A DNA stretch of 64,000 nt from AP-15 sp963755435. Lineage in GTDB: Bacteria > Pseudomonadota > Alphaproteobacteria > ATCC43930 > CGMCC-115725. Below the pieces are notes generated by a model, which did no database searches, had not been told where the DNA came from, and worked only from the letters and a program-made list of their open reading frames with translations. Every line of letters starts with the position of its first letter. The first letter of the stretch is position 1. A program made the translations under genes and the position numbers. Shown here piece after piece: positions 1-9,136 of this stretch. Location: the NCBI GenBank assembly GCA_963755435.1, contig CAVWJX010000005.1, positions 186,001 to 250,000 of the forward strand. The letters run 5' to 3'.

Positions 1-63
1 CTCCCGGTCGATCCGGCAGCGCGGCAGAGGCTTGTCGAGCGGCTCCAGGTTCGGCTTAATCAT
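1..63 (-). CDS. 5' end of an unidentified gene running off the left edge
   Basis: A minus-strand frame opens with ATG at 63-61 and stays open for 21 codons to the window edge (it begins MIKPNLEPLDKPLPRC). A G-rich stretch (GGGGCG) lies a few bases upstream of the ATG and could serve as ribosome binding site. It would be divergent from the alcohol dehydrogenase that starts at 112. Too little is visible to name a product, and the frame may be chance. Confidence 0.3.
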   Translation of the reverse strand, partial: MIKPNLEPLDKPLPRCRIDRE

Positions 64-111
64 CGGCGCCCCAACCACAAGCGCGCCTCCGCCGCGCGAG
101 GGAGAAGCCCG

Positions 112-1221
112 ATGCAGGTGCGTGCCGCGGTCGCCTACGAAGCGGGCAAACCGCTGACCCTCGAAACCGTCGATCTCGCCGGTCCGCGGGCGGGCGAGGT
201 GCTGGTCGAAGTGAAGGCCACCGGGATCTGCCATACCGACCAATACACGCTCTCCGGCGCCGACCCGGAGGGGCTGTTTCCGGCGATCCTCGGCCATGAG
301 GGCGCCGGCATCGTGGTCGAGACCGGGCCCGGGGTCAGCTCGCTCAAAGCCGGCGATCACGTGATCCCGCTCTACACGCCCGAATGCCGGCAATGCGAAT
401 CCTGCCTCTCGGGCAAGACCAATCTGTGCACCGCGATCCGCGCCACCCAGGGCCGCGGCGTGATGCCCGACGGCACCAGCCGCTTCTCGCGCGGCGGCAG
501 CCCGATCCATCACTATATGGGGACCTCGACTTTCGCCAATTTCACGGTGCTGCCGGAGATCGCCGTGGCCAAGATCCGCGAGGACGCGCCGTTCGACAAG
601 GTCTGCTACATCGGCTGCGGCGTCACCACCGGGATCGGCGCGGTGATCAACACCGCCAAGGTCGAGCCGGGCGCCAAGGTCGTCGTCTTCGGGCTCGGCG
701 GCATCGGCCTCAATGTCGTGCAGGGCTGCCGGCTGGTCGGGGCCGACATGATCGTCGGCGTCGACCTCAACCCGGGCCGCCGCGCGCTGGCCGAGCAATT
801 CGGCATGACCGATTTCGTCAACCCGCGCGAGGTCGCGGGCGACCTCGTCCCCTATCTCGTCGACCTGACCCGGGGCGGCGCCGATTACAGCTTTGAATGC
901 ATCGGCAATGTCCACACCATGCGACAGGCGCTCGAATGCTGCCACCGCGGCTGGGGCGTCAGCACGATCATCGGCGTCGCCGCATCCGGCCAGGAGATCA
1001 GCACCCGTCCGTTCCAGCTGGTCACCGGGCGGCGCTGGCAGGGCACCGCGTTCGGCGGCGCCAAGGGCCGCACCGACGTGCCCAAGATCGTCGACTGGTA
1101 CATGGCCGGCAAGATCAACATCGACGATCTGATCACCCACCGTTTGCCGCTGGAGCGGATCAATGAGGGCTTCGAGCTGATGGAGCGGGGCCAGTCGATC
1201 CGCAGCGTCGTCGTTTATTAA
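112..1221 (+). CDS. frmA: S-(hydroxymethyl)glutathione dehydrogenase / class III alcohol dehydrogenase
   Basis: Zinc-dependent medium-chain dehydrogenase that oxidises S-hydroxymethylglutathione, the spontaneous adduct of formaldehyde and glutathione, with NAD. All expected zinc ligands are visible: catalytic Cys40 in GICHTD, His62-Glu63 in GHEGAG and Cys169. Four structural-zinc cysteines (92, 95, 98, 106) lie in ECRQCESCLSGKTNLC. The nucleotide-binding glycines are in GLGGIG (194-199). The length of 369 residues is the family norm. GGGAGAAG lies just before the ATG. No S-formylglutathione hydrolase or FrmR repressor is adjacent, so the downstream step must be encoded elsewhere. Class III rather than another zinc ADH is inferred from the close motif agreement over the full length. 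Confidence 0.93.
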   Translation: MQVRAAVAYEAGKPLTLETVDLAGPRAGEVLVEVKATGICHTDQYTLSGADPEGLFPAILGHEGAGIVVETGPGVSSLKAGDHVIPLYTPECRQCESCLSGKTNLCTAIRATQGRGVMPDGTSRFSRGGSPIHHYMGTSTFANFTVLPEIAVAKIREDAPFDKVCYIGCGVTTGIGAVINTAKVEPGAKVVVFGLGGIGLNVVQGCRLVGADMIVGVDLNPGRRALAEQFGMTDFVNPREVAGDLVPYLVDLTRGGADYSFECIGNVHTMRQALECCHRGWGVSTIIGVAASGQEISTRPFQLVTGRRWQGTAFGGAKGRTDVPKIVDWYMAGKINIDDLITHRLPLERINEGFELMERGQSIRSVVVY

Positions 1222-1274
1222 CGGCCAGCCGAGGCTATTGACGACCGGCCGCCGAGCCTGGAGCGGAGCCCGTC

Positions 1275-2252
1275 ATGAAAGTCGGTCTGTTCGTCAACAC
1301 CCAGTTCCCGCAAGGCGTCAGCCTCGCCGAGCGGGTGCCGGAGATGGTGGCGCAGGTGCGCGCGGCGCATGACGCCGGCTTTGCCTCGCTGTGGTTTCCG
1401 CATCACTGGCTGACCCACCCGCTGCAGATGCTGCAGTTGATGCCGGTCATGGGCTACCTCGCGGCCCACGCGCAAGGGATGACCATCGGTCCGAACATCC
1501 TGATCCTGCCGCCGCTCAACCCGGTGCATGTGGCCGAGGAAGCCGCCACCCTCGATGTGCTGACCGGCGGCAACTTCATCCTCGGCGTCGGCCTCGGCTA
1601 TCGCCAGCCGGAATTCGACGCCTTTGGCATCCCGCTCAAGGAGCGCGCGGCGCGCTTCAACGAGAGCATCGCTGTGATGCGCCGGCTGTGGACCGAGGAC
1701 CGGGTCACCCATCGCGGCCGGTTCTATACCGTCAACGATGCCGGCCTCGGGGCCAAGCCGGTGCGGCCCGGCGGACCGCCGCTCTACATCGCCGGGCAGG
1801 CCCCGGTGTCGGTCAGGCGGGCGGCGCGGATCGGCGACGCCTGGCTAATCGTCAACAGCGGCGGGCTCGGTACGGTAGCGCCGCTGATGCAAACCTATCG
1901 TGCAGCATTGCAGGAATATGGCCGCACCCCGATCGAGTTTCCGATCACCGTCGAATGCTATGTCGGCGCCCGCCAGGCGACCGCGCTCGAGGAATGCCGC
2001 GGTCCGCTCGAATACAAATACGCCGCCTATGCCGCCTGGGGGTTGCGGGACCAGGACCAGGCCGCGCCGGAATTCAAGGATTTCGCGCGCGACCGGTTCA
2101 TCATCGGCGACAAGGCGGCGGTCAAGGAGGAGATCGCGCGCTACCGCGAGCTGCTCGGCGTCGACCATTTCATCATGCGCTGCCAGTGGCCGGGACTTCC
2201 GCAGCAGCAGGTGCTGCACTCGATCGAACGCCTCGGCGAGATTTTTGCCTAA
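1275..2252 (+). CDS. LLM-class flavin-dependent oxidoreductase
   Basis: A 325-residue bacterial-luciferase-like (TIM-barrel) protein that would use reduced FMN or F420 to oxygenate or reduce an unknown small molecule. Family features include the N-terminal MKVGLFVNTQFPQG strand, the FASLWFPHHWL helix, TGGNFILGVGLGYRQPEF in the middle and a late strand with DHFIMRCQWPG. A GGAG-type ribosome binding site precedes the ATG. It begins 54 bp after frmA in the same direction, so the two may be co-transcribed, though nothing ties it to formaldehyde metabolism. It is one of four LLM-family genes in the window. The substrate cannot be predicted. Confidence 0.85.
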   Translation: MKVGLFVNTQFPQGVSLAERVPEMVAQVRAAHDAGFASLWFPHHWLTHPLQMLQLMPVMGYLAAHAQGMTIGPNILILPPLNPVHVAEEAATLDVLTGGNFILGVGLGYRQPEFDAFGIPLKERAARFNESIAVMRRLWTEDRVTHRGRFYTVNDAGLGAKPVRPGGPPLYIAGQAPVSVRRAARIGDAWLIVNSGGLGTVAPLMQTYRAALQEYGRTPIEFPITVECYVGARQATALEECRGPLEYKYAAYAAWGLRDQDQAAPEFKDFARDRFIIGDKAAVKEEIARYRELLGVDHFIMRCQWPGLPQQQVLHSIERLGEIFA

Positions 2253-2266
2253 GCGCCGGCCGCGCG

Positions 2267-2322
2267 CCCGGACGCCCAAACCCCGACGCGCAAACCCGGA
2301 CGCGCAAATCCGGACGCGCAAA
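2267..2322. repeat. 14-bp tandem repeat, four copies, between convergent genes
   Basis: Four consecutive units occupy 2267-2280, 2281-2294, 2295-2308 and 2309-2322. The consensus is CCCGGACGCGCAAA, with one mismatch in each of units 1, 2 and 4. The array fills most of the 74-bp gap between the stop of the flavin oxidoreductase (2252) and the stop of the RidA gene (2327). Confidence 0.9.
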
Positions 2323-2326
2323 GGGC

Positions 2327-2719
2327 TCAGCGCCGGCTGGCGCCGATATGGGCGATCGCGTCGATTTCGACCTTGAGCGCGGGATCGGCCAGTGCCGCCA
2401 CCTGCACCAGGGTCGAGACCGGGAAATTGCCGCTGAAGAACTCGCGCCGGGCCTGCCACACCTTCTCGCGTCGGGTGATGTCGGTCACGAAGATCGTGAC
2501 CTTGGTCACATCGGCCATGCTCCCGCCGGCGGCCTCGATCAGGTGGCGGATCTTGGTCAAGATCGCCTTGGCCTGGATATATTCATCGCCCGCCGCCTCG
2601 GCGCCGCGCGCGGTCATGCCGGCGACATAGGCGATGCCGTCGACCACCAGGCAATTCGACCAGGTGCCGGCCGGCGGCTCGGGCACTTCGGGGCTGGCAA
2701 CGTGGACGATGCTGGTCAT
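2327..2719 (-). CDS. RidA family protein (Rid/YjgF/UK114)
   Basis: A 130-residue single-domain Rid protein. Archetypal RidA hydrolyses reactive enamine/imine intermediates released by PLP enzymes; other subgroups act in degradation pathways. Visible features are the N-terminal SNCLVVDGIAYVAGMTA strand, the central helix AKAILTKIRHLIEAAGG, VTKVTIFVTDI and the C-terminal ALKVEIDAIAHIG. The Arg of archetypal RidA (in the C-terminal R.xVE motif) is replaced by Lys in ALKVEID, so it probably belongs to an Rid1-7 subgroup whose deaminase activity is unproven. The start at 2719 is preceded by a strong AAAGGAGG. The frame stays open upstream to about 3670, but that part lies opposite the dioxygenase gene. 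Confidence 0.88.
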   Translation of the reverse strand: MTSIVHVASPEVPEPPAGTWSNCLVVDGIAYVAGMTARGAEAAGDEYIQAKAILTKIRHLIEAAGGSMADVTKVTIFVTDITRREKVWQARREFFSGNFPVSTLVQVAALADPALKVEIDAIAHIGASRR

Positions 2720-2863
2720 CGGCTCGGCTCCTCCTTTTCGGGCGCCGAGCTTAGCCTGCCGCGGGGTCGGCCGAAAGCGCTGCGACCACCGCCCCCGGCG
2801 GGTTGACAATCGGCGGCCTCGGGTCCAGCAATTCGGTCCATTAGCTGCGCTTGTGGAGGTAGC

Positions 2864-3763
2864 ATGCTCTCGGACGCCACCCTCGCCGCCTATCGGCGCG
2901 ACGGATTTGTCGTGCTCCTCGATATCTTCAGCCCGGCCGACATCGACGCGCTGCGCCGGGTCACCGACGGGTTCGTCGACGGCGCCCGGCAGGTTGCCGC
3001 CAACGACGAGATCTACGACCTCGAAGACTCGCATTCGGCGGCCGAGCCCAGGGTGCGGCGGATCAAGACCCCGCATCTGCACCACCCTGAATACGCGCGG
3101 GCGGCGCGCCACCCAAAGATCGTCGCGGCGCTGACCGATCTGTGGGGCACGGTGCGGTTCGACACCGGCAAGCTCAACATGAAGTCGGCGGGCTATGGCG
3201 CGCCGGTCGAATGGCATCAGGACTGGGCGTTCTATCCGCATACCAACGACGATCTCGCCGCGGTTGGCATCATGCTCGACGATTGCGAAATGGCGAACGG
3301 GCCGATGATGGTGGTCCCGGGCAGCCACCGCGGCCCGATCTGGGACCATCATGGCCCGGACGGACGGTTTTGCGGCGCGATCGACCCCGAGAGCTGCGAT
3401 TTCGGCGCGTCGCGGGCGATGCCGTGCCTCGGCAAGGCCGGCTCGGTCACCGTGCATCACGTCCGCGCAGTGCATGGTTCGGCGACCAATTTCTCCGGCC
3501 GGGAGCGCCGCTTCCTGTTGTTCCAATACCGTGCCGCCGACGCCTGGCCATTGCTCGGCTTCAAGGACGGCATCGAGAAGTTCGACACGCTGCTGCTTGC
3601 CGGGTCGCCGACCCTGACGCCGCGCCTCACTGCGGTTCCGGTCCGTCTGCCGCTGCCGCCGGCCGAGCACCAGGGCTCGATCTACGAAAACCAGCGCGCC
3701 GCCGGAAGGCGGTTCTTCGAGACCGCCGCGGAGCCGCAGCCGATCGCGGCGGCGGCCGAATAG
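2864..3763 (+). CDS. Phytanoyl-CoA dioxygenase (PhyH) family protein
   Basis: A 299-residue Fe(II)/2-oxoglutarate-dependent hydroxylase of the PhyH family. The iron-binding HxD is in VEWHQDWAFYPHT, and the distal His with the 2-oxoglutarate-binding Arg follow in VHGSATNFSGRERRF. The N-terminus YRRDGFVVLLDIFSP is typical of the fold. GGAGG lies 5 nt before the ATG. The substrate is unknown; bacterial members hydroxylate many small molecules and secondary metabolites besides phytanoyl-CoA. It is divergent from the RidA gene across 144 bp, so a shared promoter region is possible. Confidence 0.85.
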   Translation: MLSDATLAAYRRDGFVVLLDIFSPADIDALRRVTDGFVDGARQVAANDEIYDLEDSHSAAEPRVRRIKTPHLHHPEYARAARHPKIVAALTDLWGTVRFDTGKLNMKSAGYGAPVEWHQDWAFYPHTNDDLAAVGIMLDDCEMANGPMMVVPGSHRGPIWDHHGPDGRFCGAIDPESCDFGASRAMPCLGKAGSVTVHHVRAVHGSATNFSGRERRFLLFQYRAADAWPLLGFKDGIEKFDTLLLAGSPTLTPRLTAVPVRLPLPPAEHQGSIYENQRAAGRRFFETAAEPQPIAAAAE

Positions 3764-3790
3764 TGCGGCGACCAGCCCTCGGCCCGCGAT

Positions 3791-4482
<692 letters not shown>

Positions 4483-4486
<4 letters not shown>

Positions 4487-5727
4487 TCGTAGCGCAGGGC
4501 TTCGATCGGATCGAGCCGGGCGGCGCGCCAGGACGGGTAGAGGGTGGCCAGAAACGACAGGGCCAGCGCCATGATCACCACGGTGGCGACCTCGCTCGTA
4601 TCGATCCGCGCCGGGATGCGGGTAAAGAAATAAATCTCGGCGGAGAACAGATTGACGCCGACGAGGCTTTGCACAGCCTCGCGGATCGCCTCGATGTTGC
4701 GGGTGAAGGCGACGCCGAGCGCGAGCCCCGCCAGGGTTCCGACCACGCCGATGCTGGCGCCCGACAGCATGAAGATGCGCAGGATCATGCCGCGCGAGGC
4801 GCCCATCGTGCGCAGGATCGCGATGTCGCGGCCCTTGTCCTTGACCATCATGATCATGCTCGAAATGATGTTGAAGGCGGCGACGACGATGATCAGGGTC
4901 AGGATCAGGAACATGACGTTGCGCTCGATCTCGACCGCGTTAAACAGGCTCGAATTGGCTTGTTGCCAGTCGACGATGCGCACCTTGCCGCCGAGTGCCG
5001 CATCGATCAGCCGCGCCTGCCGCCGCACCTGGTCCGGGTTGGCGACAAAGACCTGAAGGTCGGTGACCGCCTGCGGCAATTGAAAAAACAGCTGCGCCGC
5101 CGCGAGCGGGGCATAGATGAAGCTGTTGTCGTATTCGTACATGCCGACATTGAACAATGCTACGACGTGATAGGTCTTGATCCGCGGCATCGTGCCAAAC
5201 ACGGTGGCGGTGCCCTGCGGCGAGATCACCGTGACCCGGCCGCCGACGCCGACGCCGAGCTGCTGCGCCAGGCGCCAGCCGATCGCGACGCCGTCATCGT
5301 CGAACCGGGCCAGCGAGCCGGCGACGATCCGATCCGACACCAGTCGCAAGGCGCGCAAATCCTGTGGCCGGATGCCGTGCACCAGCGCCCCCGCGGCGCC
5401 GGCGTCGCTCGTCGCCATGACCTGGCCCTCGACGATCGGGATCGCCGCGGTGACGCCCGGAACCCGCCGCACCTTTTGCGCCGCGGCGGCGAAATCGCCG
5501 AGCGAGCCGGTTTGCGCATAAACCCCGAGATCGCCGTTCAAACCGAGGATGCGGCCCATCAGGTCGGCGCGGAAGCCGTTCATCACCGACATGACGATGA
5601 TCAGGGTGGCGACGCCGAGGGCGATCCCGAGCAGCGAAAAGATCGCGATCACCGAGACAAACCCCTCGGCCCGCCGCGCCCGCAGATAGCGGAACGCCAC
5701 CATCCGCTCAAAGCCGTTAAAGATCAC
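4483..5727 (-). CDS. lolC: Lipoprotein-releasing ABC transporter permease LolC/LolE
   Basis: A 414-residue inner-membrane permease with the FtsX/MacB layout. One transmembrane helix lies near the N-terminus (VIAIFSLLGIALGVATLII), then a periplasmic domain of about 220 residues, then three C-terminal helices (around LILTLIIVVAAFNIISSM, SGASIGVVGTLAGLALG and VVIMALALSFLATLYPS). The N-terminal FERMVAFRYLRAR and the SMIMMVKDKGRDIAILRTMG coupling motif are diagnostic of LolC/E. The assigned start is GTG at 5727; ATG at 5703 is an alternative. Only one permease gene is present, consistent with the homodimeric LolCE-like system of alphaproteobacteria. Transcription continues into lolD. Confidence 0.93.
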
Positions 5728-5789
5728 GCGCGCGTTCCCCGCCCCGTAGCATTGGGACCTGCCCGCCTCAGCAGCCTGGGCTTCTCGGG

Positions 5790-5823
5790 ATCACCTTGGC
5801 CGGGCTTGGCCCGGCCATCCACG
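5790..5823 (+). repeat. Left arm of 34-bp inverted REP-like repeat
   Basis: This 34-bp stretch contains a palindromic core (GGCCGGG CTTGG CCCGGCC) followed by ATCCACG. Its reverse complement recurs at 6161-6194 with 33 of 34 identities. The two arms bracket the GIY-YIG gene. A diverged relative is at 36979-37078. Confidence 0.93.
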
Positions 5824-5877
5824 CCCCGCTTGCTCACGTTAGGTGGTGGGAAAGATCGTCCCAAATTAAATTTTCCT

Positions 5878-6123
5878 TTAGAATAAGGCGGACTTCCAAG
5901 CTCGTGACCAATGCTTGAGGTTACTCTCGCGTTGTTTTGCCGCAAGCAGCGTCTGATGGCCTTCGATGTAGACGAGCCGTTTTAGGCCATATCTCTTCGA
6001 GAAACCATCGACAACTCCTTCCCGGTGCTCCCAGACACGGCGTGCCAGATCTGTTGTCACGCCGACGTACAGGATCCCATTGGGCCGGTTGGTCAGGATG
6101 TAGACCCAAGCCCCGGTGCTCAT
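5878..6123 (-). CDS. Small GIY-YIG nuclease family protein, C-terminally short
   Basis: An 81-residue protein of the COG2827/UPF0213-like GIY-YIG group. The motif is present as VYILTN...LYVG (the GIY and YIG strands), followed by TTDLARRVWEHREG, which carries the conserved Arg. GFSKRYGLKRLVYIEGH and the helix AAKQRESNLKHWSRAWK follow. Members usually continue some 10-15 residues beyond RAWK; this one stops at SALF, so the tail looks lost. Base composition is visibly less GC-rich than its neighbours. The ribosome binding site is weak. The function of these solitary GIY-YIG proteins is unknown; DNA cleavage is inferred from the fold. It is framed by the inverted repeats at 5790 and 6161. Confidence 0.85.
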   Translation of the reverse strand: MSTGAWVYILTNRPNGILYVGVTTDLARRVWEHREGVVDGFSKRYGLKRLVYIEGHQTLLAAKQRESNLKHWSRAWKSALF

Positions 6124-6160
6124 TTCGACCCTGAATTCTATCTATCACTGACGAACGTGC

Positions 6161-6194
6161 CGTGGATGGCCGGGCCAAGCCCGGCCAAAGTGAT
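6161..6194 (-). repeat. Right arm of 34-bp inverted REP-like repeat
   Basis: Reverse complement of 5790-5823 with one mismatch. It lies 36 bp downstream of the proS stop codon (6230, minus strand) and upstream of the GIY-YIG start. Confidence 0.93.
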
Positions 6195-6229
6195 TCTGAT
6201 CGGGCTCGCTCCTGATGGATAAGATCGGT

Positions 6230-7552
6230 TCACCCGGCGGTCAGCTGCGCGATTGCGGCCTCGATCGAAAGCTCGTGGCGCTCGCCGGAGCGGCGGTCCT
6301 TGATCTCGACGGTGCCGGCGGCGAGGCCGCGCGGGCCGATGACGAGCTGTTCGGGCAGGCCGATCAGGTCCATCGCGGCGAATTTGGCGCCCGGCGACTC
6401 GTCGCGGTCGTCATAGAGCACCTCGACCCCGGCGTTCCGCAATTTGCCATAGAGCGCGTCGGCGGCCTCCCGGCAGCGTGCGTCCCCGGCGCGCAGATTG
6501 ATCAGCCCGACCCGGAACGGCGCCACGCTCGCCGGCCAGATGATGCCGGCCTCGTCGTGATTGGCCTCGATCAGGGCACCGACCAGCCGCGACACGCCGA
6601 TGCCGTAGGAGCCCATTTCCAGCGCCACCGGCTCGCCGTCGGGACCGGCGACAAGGGCGCCCATCGGCACCGAATATTTGTCGCCAAAATAGAACACCTG
6701 ACCGACCTCGATGCCGCGCCGGCTGACGATCTTGTCGCCATATTTTGCGGCCGCCTCGGCGTCATGCACATCGTTGGTTGCAGCGTAGAGGGAAGTGAAG
6801 TGATCGACGACCGACTGTAGATGCGGCCGATCGGCGTAATCGATGTCGGCCTCGCCCCATGCCATCTCTAGGAAATCGGAATGTACGTGAACGCCGCTCT
6901 CCCCGGTGTCGGCGAGAATGATGAACTCGTGGCTGAGGTCACCGCCGATCGGGCCGGTGTCGGCGCGCATCGGGATCGCTTTGAGGCCCATTCGGGCGAA
7001 TGTGCGCAGATAGGCGACGAACATCTTGTTGTAGGAGTGCCGCGCGCCGGCGGCGTCGAGGTCGAAGCTGTAGGCGTCCTTCATCAGGAACTCGCGCCCG
7101 CGCATCACGCCAAAGCGCGGCCTGACCTCGTCGCGGAACTTCCATTGGATGTGGTAGAGGATCTTCGGCAGGTCGCGATAGCTCCTGATTGCGGCGCGGA
7201 CGATCTCGGTGACCTGTTCCTCGTTGGTCGGCCCGTACAGCATCTCGCGGTCGTGGCGGTCGCGGATGCGGAGCATTTCCTTGCCGTAATCATCGTAACG
7301 GCCGCTCTCGCGCCACAGCTCGGCCGGCTGGATCGTCGGCATCAGGATTTCCTGGGCGCCGCTGCGGTCCTGCTCCTCGCGCACGATCGCCTCGACCCGT
7401 TTGAGGACGCGCAGACCGAGCGGCAGCCACGAATAGATCCCGGCCGACGACTGGCGGATCATTCCGGCGCGCAGCATCAGCCGGTGCGAGACGATCTGCG
7501 CCTCGCTCGGGTTCTCGCGCAACAGCGGCAGAAAGTATTCGGAAAGGCGCAT
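6230..7552 (-). CDS. proS: Prolyl-tRNA synthetase, short alphaproteobacterial type
   Basis: Charges tRNA-Pro with proline in the cytoplasm. Class II motifs are clear: motif 2 around IQWKFRDEVRPRFGVMRGREF and motif 3 around EMGSYGIGVSRLVGALIE. The anticodon-binding domain forms the last 100 residues. From ATG 7552 (MRLSEYFLPLL, the usual N-terminus) it is 440 residues, matching the type that lacks the large editing insertion. The frame extends 6 codons upstream, but the MRLSEYF start fits the family. It reads towards lolC, consistent with the conserved proS-lolC order, now interrupted by the repeat-bounded GIY-YIG gene. Confidence 0.95.
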   Translation of the reverse strand: MRLSEYFLPLLRENPSEAQIVSHRLMLRAGMIRQSSAGIYSWLPLGLRVLKRVEAIVREEQDRSGAQEILMPTIQPAELWRESGRYDDYGKEMLRIRDRHDREMLYGPTNEEQVTEIVRAAIRSYRDLPKILYHIQWKFRDEVRPRFGVMRGREFLMKDAYSFDLDAAGARHSYNKMFVAYLRTFARMGLKAIPMRADTGPIGGDLSHEFIILADTGESGVHVHSDFLEMAWGEADIDYADRPHLQSVVDHFTSLYAATNDVHDAEAAAKYGDKIVSRRGIEVGQVFYFGDKYSVPMGALVAGPDGEPVALEMGSYGIGVSRLVGALIEANHDEAGIIWPASVAPFRVGLINLRAGDARCREAADALYGKLRNAGVEVLYDDRDESPGAKFAAMDLIGLPEQLVIGPRGLAAGTVEIKDRRSGERHELSIEAAIAQLTAG

Positions 7553-7954
7553 CGATCCTCGCAGCAGCAACGGCGGCGCACTCTAGGCAACCGGCCCGGC
7601 CCTGTCCACCGAGCGCCCGGCGGCCACGCTCGCGAGCGCCGCAAGAGAGGCGCGCGGCGGCGATTTGCCGCCTCGAAAATTTTTGTTAAGATTTGCGTGA
7701 CGATCGGTCGCAGGCATGCCTATACTGCGCGATTGAATGGCGCGAGCAAGCGCGCCGGCCCGAGTTTAGGGAGGATGCGACCGCCCGGGCTGCTGAAATC
7801 GGCAGCTCGGTCACGCAAGCGACGTAAGGACGCGAAAGGCGGGGCTGCAGCCCTGCCTTCCGTCATGTCTGGCGGCTACCTCACGTTAATCCGGATGTGG
7901 TGCTATGCTGCCGGGGTCAGCAGCGCGGACACCGCATCAGACCGGAGAGCCTAG
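7553..7954. other. 402-bp intergenic region, divergent promoters expected
   Basis: Lies between the divergent proS and aminotransferase genes, so both promoters should be here. It includes an AT-rich patch (about 7675-7730, with TATACT at 7721) and a GC palindrome around 7843-7857. I could not fit a convincing -35/-10 pair and see no gene. Confidence 0.6.
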
Positions 7955-9136
7955 ATGGCCGTTAGTCGCGGGTACCACTTTTTCCAGAATCCCGGCCCGA
8001 CCAATATTCCCGAGCGCGTTTTGCGGGCGATGAACCGCGGGACGATCGATTTCACCGGCGCGCAATTCAAAGCGATCGCCGAAGAATGCTTTGCCGGTCT
8101 GAAGCGGGTGTTCAAGACCGAGCAGACGATCCTCGGCTACGCCGCCTCCGGACACGGCGCGTGGGAAGCGGCACTGGTCAATTTGTTCTCGCCGGGCGAC
8201 AAGGTGCTGGTGGTCGAGACCGGCTATTTTTCGCTGAATTGGGGCATGCGCTGCGAGGCGTTCGGGCTCGAAGTCGAGACCCTTTCCGGCGATTGGCGCC
8301 GAGACGCCGACCCGGCCAAGCTCGAAAGCCGGCTGCGCGAGGATCGGGAGCACGCGATCAAGGCGGTGCTGGTCGTGCACAATGAAACTTCGACCGGCGT
8401 CGTCCATGATATCGCCCGGCTGCGGCGCGCGATCGACGCCGCCCGGCATCCGGCGCTGTTTCTGGTGGATGTGATCTCGTCCTTGGCGTCGATGGATTTC
8501 CGCATGGACGAATGGGGTGTCGACGTCGTCGTCGCCGGCTCGCAGAAGGGGCTGATGCTGCCGACCGGCATGGCCTTTACCGGGGTCAGCGCAAAGGCGC
8601 TCGCCGCCGCGGCGGAGGCAAAACTGCCGCGGGTCTATTGGGACTGGCGGCGGCTGGTCGAGGGCAATTCGCAGGCGGTGTGGAACGGCACTGCGCCGGT
8701 GCATTTTTTCTACGGGCTGCAGGAAGCGCTGCGGATGCTCGAAGAGGAGGGGCTCGATAACGTCTTTGCCCGGCACCATCGGTTGGCCGAGGCGACGCGC
8801 CGGGCGGTGCGGGTCTGGCGGCAGAATGACGGACCGGAAATCTTCGCGGTCGACCCGCGGGCGCAATCGGATTCGGTGACTGCGGTGCTGACGCCCGAAG
8901 GCTACGACGCCAACAAGCTGCGATCGGTCTGCCTCGACAAATTCAACGTGTCGCTGGGCGGCGGGCTCGGGCCATTGCAAGGCCGCGTCTTCCGCATCGG
9001 CCACCTCGGCGACCTGAACGAGCCGATGATCCTCGGCTCCCTGGCAGCGATCGAGATGGCGCTCGAATTGACCGGCGTGCCGCACCGCAAGGGCGGCGTC
9101 GACGCGGCGATGGAATACCTTGTTTCCGAGGATTAG
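7955..9136 (+). CDS. Serine-glyoxylate-type aminotransferase (class V, PLP-dependent)
   Basis: A 393-residue fold-type I aminotransferase close to serine-glyoxylate or alanine-glyoxylate aminotransferase. These convert glyoxylate to glycine using serine or alanine as amino donor. Visible motifs are the N-terminal NPGPTNIPERVLRAM, substrate-side GYAASGHGAWEAAL, the PLP-binding Asp region FLVDVISSLASM and the lysine in VVVAGSQKGLMLPTG. LGGGLGPLQGRVFRIGHLGDLNE near the C-terminus is highly typical. GGAGAG precedes the ATG. The stop codon lies inside the first unit of a 19-bp tandem array. Serine-cycle genes are not adjacent, so a photorespiration-like or glyoxylate-detoxifying role is as likely. 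Confidence 0.87.
   Translation: MAVSRGYHFFQNPGPTNIPERVLRAMNRGTIDFTGAQFKAIAEECFAGLKRVFKTEQTILGYAASGHGAWEAALVNLFSPGDKVLVVETGYFSLNWGMRCEAFGLEVETLSGDWRRDADPAKLESRLREDREHAIKAVLVVHNETSTGVVHDIARLRRAIDAARHPALFLVDVISSLASMDFRMDEWGVDVVVAGSQKGLMLPTGMAFTGVSAKALAAAAEAKLPRVYWDWRRLVEGNSQAVWNGTAPVHFFYGLQEALRMLEEEGLDNVFARHHRLAEATRRAVRVWRQNDGPEIFAVDPRAQSDSVTAVLTPEGYDANKLRSVCLDKFNVSLGGGLGPLQGRVFRIGHLGDLNEPMILGSLAAIEMALELTGVPHRKGGVDAAMEYLVSED

Larger units (their letters stand above)
5790..6194. mobile_element. Candidate GIY-YIG cassette bounded by inverted REP-like repeats
   Basis: The unit is two 34-bp inverted repeats with a single small GIY-YIG nuclease gene between them (337 bp internal). It lies between proS and lolC, genes that are usually close neighbours in alphaproteobacteria, so an insertion there is plausible. 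No target-site duplication was resolved and no transposase is present. Mobility is therefore an inference from the geometry only. Confidence 0.5.

Noticed and set aside
7693..7726. TTGCGT and TATACT as a sigma-70 promoter upstream of the aminotransferase
   Set aside because: The spacing is 22 bp, too long for a normal promoter, and neither box is strong.
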